Source: an uncultured Bacteroidales bacterium (lineage in GTDB: Bacteria; Bacteroidota; Bacteroidia; Bacteroidales; Bacteroidaceae). From it: a DNA stretch of 64,000 nt. Of this stretch, positions 7,576 to 16,342 are shown piece by piece. The translations under genes were made by a program, and so were the position numbers. The stretch covers positions 1-64,000 of the forward strand of contig CACZCZ010000003.1 in the NCBI GenBank assembly GCA_902779845.1, written 5' to 3'. Positions within the stretch are counted from its first letter, which is position 1, and each line of letters opens with the position of its first letter. Below the pieces are notes generated by a model that saw only the letters and a program-made list of their open reading frames with translations, had not been told where the DNA came from and did not search any database.

Positions 7576-8441
7576 AAATGTATGCGCGCGAAGACGGGGT
7601 AGTGGTCGCTGAGATTGCGGCGGACCACTGCCCCGTTCTCGTTTTCTTGCCAGCGACCGTCGGTGAGGATGGCGTAGGCATCTACGACGGTGGTGGGAGT
7701 TACGAAGATGTGGTCGATGCGCTCGGCGGTGTAGGAATGGCTGTTGAAACCATTGAAGGTGCCGTTCTCAGCGAAGCGCATGGCGGCAGTGGCGTAGGTG
7801 TCTTTCAGGATGCCGGACTCCGTGAAGAGGGCGTAGAGCTTATCGGTCTGCGGCACGTTGAAATCGCCCGTTAGCACTGCCAGCTTCTTGCCGCCATCGG
7901 TCATCTGCGTGATGCGTTGCATTACCAGCTTGGCGGCTTCGCTGCGTGCGGTGACGCCGACGTGATCCATGTGCAGGTTGAGGAAGTAGAAGTCTTTCTG
8001 GGTCTGACGGTCGCGGAAATGGCCCCAGGTGCAGATGCGCACGCAGGCAGCATCCCATCCTAATGCCGGACGGTCGGGTGTCTCGTTGAGCCAGAAGTGG
8101 CCCTGTTCAATGAGCTCTACGCGATCAGGGCTGTAGAAGATGGCGGCATATTCGCCGTCCTGCTTGCCGTCGTCGCGTCCTACGCCAATCCAGCGGTAGC
8201 CGGGCAACCCCTTCTCAAGGTCGAGGAGCTGGGCGTGGAGCACTTCCTGAGTGCCGAAGATGTCGGGATGCTCCCACAGAATCTGGTGGCAGATGGACGG
8301 GCAGCGCTGCTGCCAGCCGTTGCCCTTGATGCTGTCACCCTTGTTCTTGTAGCGAATGTTATAGCTGCCCACGGTGAGCTCTTGGGCTGTGGCGCAGAGG
8401 CAGAACAAGGCGCCCAGCAGAAGCGGAAGGATATTTCTCAT
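7572..8441 (-). CDS. Secreted endonuclease/exonuclease/phosphatase-family protein
   Basis: At 289 residues with a signal peptide (LPLLLGALFCLCATAQ), this is a DNase I-like EEP fold. Metal and catalytic motifs are present: SYNIRY near residue 27, FGTQEV (catalytic Glu) near 62, NLHMDHVG near 155, TGDFNVP near 196, RIDHIFV and the terminal SDHYPV catalytic Asp-His. Members hydrolyse phosphodiesters of nucleic acids or sugar- and lipid-linked phosphates; the substrate cannot be read from the sequence. Being secreted, it is likely a nutrient-scavenging phosphodiesterase. It is convergent with the preceding operon. Confidence 0.85.
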   Translation of the reverse strand: MRNILPLLLGALFCLCATAQELTVGSYNIRYKNKGDSIKGNGWQQRCPSICHQILWEHPDIFGTQEVLHAQLLDLEKGLPGYRWIGVGRDDGKQDGEYAAIFYSPDRVELIEQGHFWLNETPDRPALGWDAACVRICTWGHFRDRQTQKDFYFLNLHMDHVGVTARSEAAKLVMQRITQMTDGGKKLAVLTGDFNVPQTDKLYALFTESGILKDTYATAAMRFAENGTFNGFNSHSYTAERIDHIFVTPTTVVDAYAILTDGRWQENENGAVVRRNLSDHYPVFARIHF

Positions 8442-8482
8442 GACTCGTTAGTTGTGTGTTGTGATTTCGTACACAAAAAGGG

Positions 8483-9883
8483 TTATCGCAGCAGACGCTG
8501 GCGTCCTGCATCGATGCGCAGGAAGATGAACAGCAGCAGCGTGAAGCCCCATAGCGAGGAACCGCCATAGCTGAAGAAGGGGAGGGGGATGCCGATGACG
8601 GGCATCAGGCCCAAGACCATCCCCACATTGATGAGGAGATGGAACAGGAAGATGGAGAAGACGCAGTAGCCATAGACGCGCCCGAAGGCGTAGGGCTGCC
8701 GCTCGGAAAGGTGAATGAGTCGAAGAAGCAGAAAGAGGAAGAGGATGAGCACCGCGGCGGAGCCGATGAAACCTTGCTCTTCGCCCACCGTGCAGAAGAT
8801 GAAGTCGGTCTCCTGCTCAGGCACATATTTCAGCTTCGTCTGTGTGCCATTGAGGAACCCTTTGCCCTCAAGACCGCCAGAGCCGATGGCAATCTTGGCC
8901 TGAATGACATTGTAGCCTACGCCGCTCGGGTCGTCGCGCAGTCCCAGCAGCACCTGTACACGCTTCTTCTGGTGCTCGGCCAGATGGTCCACCAGCGTGT
9001 TGGCGGAGAGATGGAGGATGACCGAGGCGATGGCGAAGAGGATGATGTAGGTGATGCGGCGATGACGGAGGCTGTGGTAGGTGGCGTTGCGGTTCTCGCT
9101 CATGGCATCGCGGATGGCCGTGGGACGGCAATAGACGAAGTAGAGAATGGCAACGAAGGCCACAATCAGCAGGCCCACCAAGACATCGCCCATCGACACC
9201 AGCCCCCACAGTGCAGGGTCCTCGGAGAAGCGGAGACCCACGACGACGTAGGTGACGGCGGAGATGCCCAAGAACAGGATGAAACCGGGCATGCCCTCGC
9301 GATAGAGCATCAGCACAAGGCTGGTATAGACGAGCGCCGAACCCGTCTCCTTCTGCATCACTATCAAGGCCATGGGCAGGAGAATGAGCAGAAGGCTGAT
9401 GGCCATATTCTTCCATGAGCCTTTCAGGTGGAAGCCATAGGAGTTCATGAATTTCGCCAGTGCCAAGGCCGTGGCGAATTTCGCGAACTCAGCGGGCTGT
9501 AGGCTGAAAGAGCCGATCTTGATCCATGACATGGAGCCCTTGATGTCGTGTGCCAGGAAGGGCGTGGCGGCAAGCAGCAGCATGAGGGCGCCATAGATGA
9601 GATAGGCAAAGGTGTCGAAGAAGCGCTCGTCCAGAAAGAGTATAACAGCACCGAGGAGCATGGACGAACCTATCCACACCAGCTGCATGCCTGTGCGAGT
9701 GCCGAAGTCGGCCAGCGACAGTAGGTCGCGCGGCTGGCCATATTCATAGCAGGCACCGCAGATGCTCATCCATCCCATCGCCAGCAGGGCGATGTAGATG
9801 ATGATGGTGAGCCAGTCGATGCTGTGGAATACGCTCTTCTGCTTATCGGATGTAGTCGCCATAGTTGATTGTTCTTTCTGCAA
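8483..9883 (-). CDS. rodA: Rod shape-determining protein RodA (SEDS glycosyltransferase)
   Basis: RodA polymerises lipid II into glycan strands during elongation together with PBP2. About ten hydrophobic segments and SEDS signatures are visible: WIKIGSFSLQPAEFAKFATAL, VMQKETGSALVYTSLVLMLYREG, the periplasmic loop with IAIGSGGLEGKGFLNGTQTKLKYVPEQETDFIFCTVGEEQG split over the second half, and the C-terminal GIPLPFFSYGGSSLW. The start overlaps the end of mrdA by 41 bp. An internal ATG at 9862 (MATTSDKQ) is an alternative start that still overlaps. It is the last gene of the elongation operon. Confidence 0.96.
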   Translation of the reverse strand: MQKEQSTMATTSDKQKSVFHSIDWLTIIIYIALLAMGWMSICGACYEYGQPRDLLSLADFGTRTGMQLVWIGSSMLLGAVILFLDERFFDTFAYLIYGALMLLLAATPFLAHDIKGSMSWIKIGSFSLQPAEFAKFATALALAKFMNSYGFHLKGSWKNMAISLLLILLPMALIVMQKETGSALVYTSLVLMLYREGMPGFILFLGISAVTYVVVGLRFSEDPALWGLVSMGDVLVGLLIVAFVAILYFVYCRPTAIRDAMSENRNATYHSLRHRRITYIILFAIASVILHLSANTLVDHLAEHQKKRVQVLLGLRDDPSGVGYNVIQAKIAIGSGGLEGKGFLNGTQTKLKYVPEQETDFIFCTVGEEQGFIGSAAVLILFLFLLLRLIHLSERQPYAFGRVYGYCVFSIFLFHLLINVGMVLGLMPVIGIPLPFFSYGGSSLWGFTLLLFIFLRIDAGRQRLLR

Positions 9884-11693
9884 TGCTGTTGGCTTTCGCC
9901 TTGCTGGCCTCGGAGAGCTGGCCGTTGATATATTGTTCCATCATCAGTGCGCCGATGGGAACGCCGTAGGTGGCACCCCATCCGCCGTTCTCGACATAAA
10001 CGGCGATGGCTATCTGGGGATTGTCGCGTGGCGCAAAGCCCATGAACACGGAGTGGTCGTGGCCGCGGTTCTGGGCAGTACCCGTCTTGCCGCACGTGAT
10101 ATATTGCGGCGTGTAGGCAGAACGGCATGTGCCGGCTTCTACGGCGCGCTGCATACCCTCGACCACGGTCTCATAGTTGGCAGGTGAGACCTTGGTGTAG
10201 TGCTTCTCTTTGTATTTCGGGTCGATTTCCTCGTCTTCCACATCCTTGACAACATGGGGCGTGATATACCATCCTCGGTTGGCGATGGTGGCTCCGAGAT
10301 TGGCAATCTGAAGGGGGGTGAGTGTCACCTCGCCCTGCCCGATGGAGATGGAGATGATGGTGAGGCCGTTCCAGGAAGGGTATTTGCTGTCATAGTAGTC
10401 GGCATTGGGTATCATGCCACGTGCCTCACTCGGGAGGTCTATGCCCAGAGGGTAGCCGAAGCCCATGGAGACCATGTAGTCGCGCCATGTGTTCATTGCT
10501 TTCTGCACGGTGCTGTATTTCGAGCGGTTCGAAAGCATATTCAGCAGACCCCAGCAGAAGTAGCCGTTGCAGGAGGTGCCGATGGCTGGCACCAGCGGCA
10601 GCGGCGAGCCGTGGCCGTGGCAGCCTACCTTGAGCCGACCATAGTGGAAACCACCCGAACAGGGGTAGGCGGTCTGCGGCGTGATGATGCCTTCTTCCAG
10701 GAAGGTGAGGGCCTGCGAGGTCTTGAAGGTGGAGCCCGGGGGATAGGTTCCCAGCACGGCGCGATTCAAGAGGGGGCGCATTGGGTCGAGGGAGAGCTCG
10801 CGATGTTTCTTGCCACGCTGACGACCGACCATCGAGCGCGGGTCGTAGGTGGGAGATGTCACCATGCACAGCACCTCTCCCGTGGCAGGCTCGATGGCCA
10901 CGATGCTACCGAGTTTATGTTCCATCAAGCGCTCACCGAGCTTTTGTAGCTCAATGTCGATGCTGAGGGTCAGGTTCTTGCCCGGGATGGGCTGCTGGTC
11001 GAAGCGGCCGTCCTGATAGCGACCCTTGATGCGGCCATGGACATCGCGCAGGAGAATCTCTGAACCTTTGATGCCGCGCAGCTGCCGCTCGTAGCTGCGC
11101 TCGATACCTTGTGTGCCGATGTAGTCGCCGGAGCGGTAGTAGTCGTCGCGCTCGATGTCCTTGGGGCTTACTTCACCCACATCGCCTAAGATGTGGGCAG
11201 CGTAAGGGTAGGCATACTGTCGGATACTGCGTTTCTGAACGTAGAAACCAGGGAAGCGGAACAGCTTCTCCTGGAAATTGCTGAACTCGGCAGCCGAGAG
11301 CTGACCCATGAACAGCTGTTGAGTGAAGCGCGAATAGCCGGGATTGCGGTTGCGGTCCTTGATCTCTGCCATACGGCGCTGATACCAAGTGGTGTCAATA
11401 CCGAGGCTCTCACATAGGTCCAGCGTATCAACGCCTATCTGCTCCTGCATGACGACCATGATGTCATAAGCGGGCTGGTTATAGACGAGAAGTTTGCCCT
11501 TGCGGTCGGTGATGGCTCCTCGGGCAGGGAATTGTATGCGCCGCATGAAGGCGTTGGAGTCGGCACGTGCCTTGTAGTCGTCCGAAGTGAGCTGCAGGAT
11601 GAAGAGGCGTGCGATGTAAATCACGACGATAAGCACCGCAGCCGCCCCTAAGACGTACTTGCGCTTGGAGAGATTGAAGTCGTCGTTACTCAT
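9843..11693 (-). CDS. mrdA: Penicillin-binding protein 2, elongation transpeptidase
   Basis: This 616-residue class B PBP cross-links peptidoglycan in the elongasome. It has one N-terminal membrane anchor (VLGAAAVLIVVIYIARLFIL) and then the pedestal domain with ARGAITDRKGKLLVYN. The transpeptidase domain carries STFK at about 321-324 (active-site Ser), SCN near 378, and KTGTAQ near 533. All three catalytic motifs are intact. It overlaps mreD by 8 bp at its start and rodA by 41 bp at its end, so expression is tightly coupled. Confidence 0.96.
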   Translation of the reverse strand: MSNDDFNLSKRKYVLGAAAVLIVVIYIARLFILQLTSDDYKARADSNAFMRRIQFPARGAITDRKGKLLVYNQPAYDIMVVMQEQIGVDTLDLCESLGIDTTWYQRRMAEIKDRNRNPGYSRFTQQLFMGQLSAAEFSNFQEKLFRFPGFYVQKRSIRQYAYPYAAHILGDVGEVSPKDIERDDYYRSGDYIGTQGIERSYERQLRGIKGSEILLRDVHGRIKGRYQDGRFDQQPIPGKNLTLSIDIELQKLGERLMEHKLGSIVAIEPATGEVLCMVTSPTYDPRSMVGRQRGKKHRELSLDPMRPLLNRAVLGTYPPGSTFKTSQALTFLEEGIITPQTAYPCSGGFHYGRLKVGCHGHGSPLPLVPAIGTSCNGYFCWGLLNMLSNRSKYSTVQKAMNTWRDYMVSMGFGYPLGIDLPSEARGMIPNADYYDSKYPSWNGLTIISISIGQGEVTLTPLQIANLGATIANRGWYITPHVVKDVEDEEIDPKYKEKHYTKVSPANYETVVEGMQRAVEAGTCRSAYTPQYITCGKTGTAQNRGHDHSVFMGFAPRDNPQIAIAVYVENGGWGATYGVPIGALMMEQYINGQLSEASKAKANSIAERTINYGDYIR

Positions 11694-12195
11694 GGCCTTT
11701 TTTGTGGAATCCTTCGAAGATGAGGCACAGAAGCAGGGTCAGCGCCCAGCTGGAGACAAAGGAGATGATGAAATCCAGAAAATGATGGAAGCTGAAGGAC
11801 AGCAACAGGAAATAGATGAGCGTGAAGAGAAACGTGAGCTGGGTGACATAGTACACGTAAGGCCAGAAGCCCAGGGTACGATAGCCCGGGCGGAAGTCTT
11901 CAACGGCATCCTTGGGCACCATCAGATTCAGCAACAGGGGCTGTACGAAGGCGGTCATCGTCATGGCGGCAGAGCCTATACCGGGGGTCAGCGAGATAAT
12001 GTCTGTGAGCAGACCACAGACGAAGCCCCACAGGAGAATGCTCCAGCGCTCGGTATTCAGCGGGAAACGTAGCAGGAAATAGACGAATGGCAGGGGCGTA
12101 GCATAGCCGAAGAGGTGGATATGATTGAACACCAACAACTGTGCCGCCACGAGGACAAGCATCCATAAGAGCCGCTGTAGGGAGGTTAGGAGCAC
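11686..12195 (-). CDS. mreD: Rod shape-determining protein MreD
   Basis: This is a 169-residue membrane protein with about five hydrophobic segments (LLWMLVLVAAQLLVFNHIHL, PLPFVYFLLRFPL, WSILLWGFVCGLLTDI, YVYYVTQLTFLFTLIYFLLL, IISFVSSWALTLLLCLIFEG). The placement MreC-MreD-PBP2 and the motif GFVCGLLTDIISLTPGIGSAAMT identify MreD, a scaffold of the elongasome. The overlap with mrdA is 8 bp. The roughly 125-bp gap to mreC holds a TTTAAAG repeat array. Confidence 0.92.
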   Translation of the reverse strand: MLLTSLQRLLWMLVLVAAQLLVFNHIHLFGYATPLPFVYFLLRFPLNTERWSILLWGFVCGLLTDIISLTPGIGSAAMTMTAFVQPLLLNLMVPKDAVEDFRPGYRTLGFWPYVYYVTQLTFLFTLIYFLLLSFSFHHFLDFIISFVSSWALTLLLCLIFEGFHKKGHE

Positions 12196-12202
12196 GGGGG
12201 GT

Positions 12203-12250
12203 AAAGTTTAAAGTTTAAAGTTTAAAGTTTAAGGTTTAAAGTTTAAAGTT
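12203..12250. repeat. TTTAAAG array between mreC and mreD
   Basis: About six TTTAAAGT units lie in the gap, and one more unit (GTTTAAAG) at about 12318-12326 contains the mreC stop codon. An element of this class therefore interrupts the otherwise compact operon. Confidence 0.8.
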
Positions 12251-12321
12251 AGCTTCGCTGACTTTTGTCACGACTCGGCCATTTAAAAGCAAGCTCTTAT
12301 GGCTCTCGCTGTTCCAAAAGT

Positions 12322-13176
12322 TTAAAGCTGGGCGATGGAGTCGGCCTGATGTTCCAGATTGTGAATCTCACTTTGGAAGCGCTGCTGCACGACGCTGACA
12401 TCCTGCAGGCGTGAGAAGTCGGTGCCCAGGTGCACTTTGAGCTGATAGCTGAGGCCGTCGTCGCTGTCCTCGATGGCAGCCACCTTGCCCACGAAGATAC
12501 CGGGGGGGAAGACAGAACTGAAGCCGCTGGTCTCCACCGTGTCACCGACCTTGAAGCGAGCGTGGCGGGGAATGTCGTCGAGGGTGGCGTAGAGCGGGTC
12601 GACGCCGTCCCATTTCAGATAACCGAAGTATTCCGAACCGCGCAGGCGACAGCTGATGCGGGAACCGCTGTTGAGCAGTGGCTGCACGATAGCGTAGTGC
12701 GCAGAGGCGATATAGACGATGCCTACGATGCCGGTGCCGCAGACAACACCCATCTCGGCCTGCACGCTGTCTGCGGTGCCACGGTCGATGGTGATGAAGT
12801 TGTCGCGGTGCATGACGCTATTGGTGATGACATGAGCGTGCAAGAGCCGTATGTCCTGCAGCTGGTCCGTCAGCTTGCGCTCTGCCTGTGTGCTGTCATG
12901 GGTGAGTTCGGCGATGCGGCGTCTCAAGACCTCATTGCTCTGTTCCAGGACGAGGTTGCGCTGCATCAGGTCTTCGTTGACCTGACCCAGCGAGATATAG
13001 CGCAGGGCTTCGTTTTCCCAAGCATAAAACTGGCCTACCACGGAATTGGCGGAGGTCATCCATACGCTGTTGTGATAACGATTGAACTGGAAGAGAAGCA
13101 CGAAGCTTATCCCTTCCAGAACAACTAACAGAAACCAATGGTTGTACTTGGTGATAAAGTCCAGTAAAGCGCGCAT
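12322..13176 (-). CDS. mreC: Rod shape-determining protein MreC
   Basis: The 284-residue protein has a single N-terminal membrane helix (NHWFLLVVLEGISFVLLFQF), a coiled coil (NEDLMQRNLVLEQSNEVLRR), and a periplasmic double beta-barrel with VVCGTGIVGIVYIASAHYAIVQPLLN and GDTVETSGFSSVFPPGIFVGKVA, the MreC signature GxFPxGI. MreC links MreB to PBP2. The last residues AQL and the TAA stop lie within a TTTAAAC repeat unit, so the repeat appears to have supplied the end of the gene. It sits 6 bp downstream of mreB. Confidence 0.95.
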   Translation of the reverse strand: MRALLDFITKYNHWFLLVVLEGISFVLLFQFNRYHNSVWMTSANSVVGQFYAWENEALRYISLGQVNEDLMQRNLVLEQSNEVLRRRIAELTHDSTQAERKLTDQLQDIRLLHAHVITNSVMHRDNFITIDRGTADSVQAEMGVVCGTGIVGIVYIASAHYAIVQPLLNSGSRISCRLRGSEYFGYLKWDGVDPLYATLDDIPRHARFKVGDTVETSGFSSVFPPGIFVGKVAAIEDSDDGLSYQLKVHLGTDFSRLQDVSVVQQRFQSEIHNLEHQADSIAQL

Positions 13177-13182
13177 CTAAGC

Positions 13183-14202
13183 CTACATGAGGAACGAGAA
13201 GTTGTGTATGTTCTTCAGTGCCACGCCCGTACCCTTGGCCACGCTGTGCAATGGGTCTTCGGCCACGTGGAAGGGGATATTGATTTTGTCGGTGAGGCGC
13301 TTGTCGAGACCGCGCAGAAGCGCACCGCCGCCGGTGAGGTAGATGCCGTTGTGTACGATATCGGCATACAGCTCGGGCGGTGTCTCCTCGAGGGCGTTGA
13401 GGACTGCGGCTTCTATCTTGGCGATGGTCTTCTCAAGGCAGTGCGCGATTTCCTGATAGCACACAGGTACGGCCATGGGGAGAGCTGTGATACGGTTTGG
13501 ACCATGCACCACATAGTCCTCGGGGGCATTGTCGCCGAGGTCGGTGAGGGCGGCGCCGACGTTGATCTTGATACGCTCTGCCATGCGCTCTGAAACCTTC
13601 ACGTTGTGCTGACGGCTCATGTACTCCTGAATGTCTGATGTGAGGTCGTCGCCGGCGATGCGCAGACTCTTGTCTGCCACGATACCGCCGAGCGAGATGA
13701 CGGCAATCTCGGTGCTGCCGCCGCCGATGTCAACAATCATGTTGCCCTGAGGCGCTACCACGTCCAGACCAATACCGATGGCTGCTGCCATAGGCTCATA
13801 AATAAGATAGACCTCGCGGCCTCCAGCGTGTTCGGCAGAGTCGCGTACGGCACGCAGCTCTACTTCGGTGCTGCCCGAGGGAACACCGATGACCATTCGC
13901 AGAGCGGGTGTGAACAGACGACTGCCCATGTGCACCATCTTGATGAGACCGCGCATCATCTGCTCGCAGGCGTTGAAGTCGGCGATGACACCGTCGCGCA
14001 GCGGACGGATGGTGCGGATGTCGGGGTGCGTCTTTTCGTACATCTGCTTGGCTTTCTCGCCCACGGCAATCATCTTCTCCGTGTGGCGGTCAAGTGCTAC
14101 CACAGACGGCTCATCAACCGCAATCTTACCATCGGCAAGGATGATGGTGTTGGCGGTGCCAAGGTCCATCGCTATTTCCTTTGTAAAAGAGAATAATCCC
14201 AT
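13183..14202 (-). CDS. mreB: Rod shape-determining actin-like protein MreB
   Basis: At 339 residues this is a standard MreB that polymerises under the membrane and guides elongation. Actin-fold motifs are present: MDLGTANTIILADGKI (phosphate 1), GVIADF, VIGVPSGSTEVELRAVRDSAEHAGGREVYLIYEPMAAAIG, DIGGGSTEIAVISLGGIV (phosphate 2) and LTGGGALLRGLDKRL (adenosine). It starts the mreBCD-pbp2-rodA set. An inverted-repeat element of the GTGAAAAATGA class lies in the 145-bp gap to the upstream IMP cyclohydrolase gene. Confidence 0.97.
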   Translation of the reverse strand: MGLFSFTKEIAMDLGTANTIILADGKIAVDEPSVVALDRHTEKMIAVGEKAKQMYEKTHPDIRTIRPLRDGVIADFNACEQMMRGLIKMVHMGSRLFTPALRMVIGVPSGSTEVELRAVRDSAEHAGGREVYLIYEPMAAAIGIGLDVVAPQGNMIVDIGGGSTEIAVISLGGIVADKSLRIAGDDLTSDIQEYMSRQHNVKVSERMAERIKINVGAALTDLGDNAPEDYVVHGPNRITALPMAVPVCYQEIAHCLEKTIAKIEAAVLNALEETPPELYADIVHNGIYLTGGGALLRGLDKRLTDKINIPFHVAEDPLHSVAKGTGVALKNIHNFSFLM

Positions 14203-14207
14203 TGTTA

Positions 14208-14355
14208 AATGAAAAGTGAAAGAATGGAATGTGAAAAATATAGATAACTTAACAAGTGATGCATGAAGAATGAAGAAGGAAGTTACAAGCAGTTTTCCAT
14301 CAGAGGATAGAGTAACTTGTATTTTTCACTTTTCATTCTTTCATTTTTCACTTTC
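14208..14355. repeat. GTGAAAAATGA-class inverted-repeat element at the purH end
   Basis: The left arm (about 14208-14241, AAATGAAAAGTGAAAGAATG...) and right arm (14321-14355, ATTTTTCACTTTTCATTCTT...) are inverted with a roughly 80-bp centre. The right arm overlaps the last codons and stop of the IMP cyclohydrolase gene. Its sequence is identical over about 31 bp to the left arm at 32411. Confidence 0.85.
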
Positions 14356-14938
14356 TAGTGAACCACCCGTGGATGGCGGTGTCGTAGTGGCTGCTGACAC
14401 CGAAGGCTGCGGTGGCGAACTCGCGGCGCTGCTCGAGGGTCGTCTCGGCACCCTGAGCGTTCAGGATATCCAGCAGGGGCTTGTACTGCTCCTTGGAGGG
14501 AACGATGACGACGTCGTTGAAGTTCTTGGCACCTGCGCGGATGAGGCTGATGCCGCCGATGTCAATCTTCTCGATGATGTCGGCTTCGCTGGCACCGCTG
14601 GCCACGGTCTGCTCAAAGGGATAGAGGTCAACGATGACGAGGTCGATTTCGGGAATCTCGTATTCCGACATCTGCTGGCGGTCGCCTTCCAGGTCGCGGC
14701 GACCGAGGATGCCACCGAAGATTTTGGGGTGCAGCGTCTTCACGCGTCCGCCGAGGATGCTGGGATAGGTGGTCACTCCCTCTACTTTCTGGCAGGGGTA
14801 GCCAAGGCTCTCGATGAAAGCTTGTGTGCCGCCGGTGCTGAGGAACTTCACGCCCTCGGCATTCAGCTTCTTGAGGATGTCCTCCAGGCCGTCCTTATGG
14901 AAGACGGAGATGAGGGCGGTGGAAATCTTTTTGGTCAT
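14348..14938 (-). CDS. purH: IMP cyclohydrolase domain only (PurH N-terminal half)
   Basis: The product matches the N-terminal IMP cyclohydrolase (MGS-like) domain of PurH: KISTALISVFHKDGL, FLSTGGTQAFIESLGYP, TTYPSILGGRVKTLHPKIFGG, DLVIVDLYPFEQTV and EKIDIGGISLIRAGAKN. Canonical bifunctional PurH is about 500-530 residues, but this ORF ends at 196, just after the domain (SSHYDTAIHGWF). The last residues RK and the stop codon lie inside the right arm of a repeat element. The AICAR formyltransferase half is absent from the gap before mreB. It must be encoded elsewhere or replaced, since the neighbouring purL suggests a working de novo pathway. The start codon gives a normal PurH N-terminus. Confidence 0.9.
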   Translation of the reverse strand: MTKKISTALISVFHKDGLEDILKKLNAEGVKFLSTGGTQAFIESLGYPCQKVEGVTTYPSILGGRVKTLHPKIFGGILGRRDLEGDRQQMSEYEIPEIDLVIVDLYPFEQTVASGASEADIIEKIDIGGISLIRAGAKNFNDVVIVPSKEQYKPLLDILNAQGAETTLEQRREFATAAFGVSSHYDTAIHGWFTRK

Positions 14939-15018
14939 ATTATTCTGGATTTTTGATTAGCGGATTGGGTTGATGGGCCCTTGAGGCGATGGGGATGGGA
15001 ACCTGTAGGGTTGTTCGC

Positions 15019-16212
15019 TTATTTGAGCCTGGCCAGTGTCTCTTTGATGCGGCGCATGGCCTCCACGATATTCTCATCGCTGGTGGCATAGCTCATGCGG
15101 AAACATTCAGGGCTGCCGAAGGCATCGCCACCGACGGTGGCGACATGGCCTACTTCCAGCAGATACATGGCTAAGTCGGTGCTGTTGTTGATGACGCGGT
15201 CGCCATCGCGCTTGCCGAAGTAGCTGCTGCACTTGGGGAAGAGGTAGAAGGCGCCCTGAGGATTGTTGACTTCCAAACCGGGAATCTCCTTGGCGAGCTT
15301 CACGATGAGGTTCTTGCGGCGCTCAAAGGCCTGACGCATATCCTCTACACACTGCTGGGAACCTGTGTAGGCTGCCTCAGCTGCCTTCTGGCTCACGGAG
15401 CAGGGGCCGCTGGTGTACTGGCCTTGCAACTTGTTGCAACCCTTGACGACCCATTCGGGAGCAGCGATGAAACCGATGCGCCAGCCTGTCATCGCGTATG
15501 CCTTGGAGACACCGTTGATGATGACCACGCGGTCACGAATCTCGGCGAACTGAGCGATGCTCTCATGCTTGCCTACGTAGTTGATGTGCTCGTAGATTTC
15601 ATCGGCCAGCACGATGATGTTCTCGTGACGGGCGATGACTTCAGCCAGACCTTTCAGCTCTTCTTTGCTATAGACGGAGCCGGTGGGGTTCGAGGGCGAG
15701 CAGAGGATGAGCGCGCGTGTCTTGGGTGTGATGGCTGCCTCTAACTGAGCAGGCGTAATCTTGAAGTCCTGCTCGATGGGGGCATCGATGAAGACGGGTG
15801 TGCCCTCGGCCAGCAGCACCATCTGCGGGTAGCTGACCCAATAGGGGGCAGGAATGATGACCTCGTCGCCAGCATTGACCAATGCCATGACGGCATTGCA
15901 CACGCTCTGCTTGGCGCCGTTGGAGCAGAGTATCTGCGAGGGCGCATACTCGAGGTTGTTCTCGTTCTTGAGTTTCTCCACGATGGCTTGCTTCAACGAG
16001 GGATAGCCCGGCACGGGGGAGTAGCGCGAGTAGTTCTCCTCGACAGCCTTGATGGCTGCGGCCTTGATATGGTCGGGGGTATTGAAGTCGGGCTCGCCGA
16101 CACTCATGTTGATGACATCCACGCCCTGTGCTTTCAGCTCGCTGCTACGTTGGCTCATGGCCAGCGTGGCGGAGGGGGCGAGGCGGTTCAAACGGTCTGA
16201 TAAGGTGTTCAT
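15019..16212 (-). CDS. Pyridoxal-phosphate-dependent aminotransferase (aspartate aminotransferase type)
   Basis: The 397-residue fold type I class I/II aminotransferase shows INMSVGEPDFNTPDHI, YSPVPGYPSLKQAI, CSNGAKQSVCNAVMAL, PAPYWVSYPQMV, LCSPSNPTGSVY, VLADEIYEHINY and the Schiff-base lysine in GVSKAYAMTGWRIGF. The SVGEPDF and GWRIG motifs are typical of the aspartate/prephenate aminotransferase subgroup (1-gamma). The exact amino donor is not certain. A TAnnTTTG promoter (16238-16245) lies 26 bp upstream, next to a TTTAAAG array. Confidence 0.92.
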   Translation of the reverse strand: MNTLSDRLNRLAPSATLAMSQRSSELKAQGVDVINMSVGEPDFNTPDHIKAAAIKAVEENYSRYSPVPGYPSLKQAIVEKLKNENNLEYAPSQILCSNGAKQSVCNAVMALVNAGDEVIIPAPYWVSYPQMVLLAEGTPVFIDAPIEQDFKITPAQLEAAITPKTRALILCSPSNPTGSVYSKEELKGLAEVIARHENIIVLADEIYEHINYVGKHESIAQFAEIRDRVVIINGVSKAYAMTGWRIGFIAAPEWVVKGCNKLQGQYTSGPCSVSQKAAEAAYTGSQQCVEDMRQAFERRKNLIVKLAKEIPGLEVNNPQGAFYLFPKCSSYFGKRDGDRVINNSTDLAMYLLEVGHVATVGGDAFGSPECFRMSYATSDENIVEAMRRIKETLARLK

Positions 16213-16237
16213 TGTATATCTTAAGTTATTTTGCGCG

Positions 16238-16245
16238 CAAAAGTA
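16238..16245 (-). promoter_or_regulatory. Promoter -7 element of the aminotransferase gene
   Basis: TACTTTTG on the minus strand. The upstream sequence AAACTTTTTCACTAC is shared with the L25 promoter at 53778, where a TTTAAAC repeat also abuts the -7 element. Confidence 0.65.
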
Positions 16246-16246
16246 G

Positions 16247-16285
16247 TGAAAAAGTTTAAAGTTGAAGGTTTAAAGTTTAAAGTTT
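16247..16285. repeat. TTTAAAG array upstream of the aminotransferase promoter
   Basis: Units AAAGTTTAAAGTTGAAGGTT and AAAGTTTAAAGTTTT occupy the -10 to -50 region of the aminotransferase promoter on the minus strand. Confidence 0.75.
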
Positions 16286-16342
16286 TTTATAAGGATGCAA
16301 GATTTTCCTATTTTCTATCAAGTAATCGTCATTCTTCATTCT

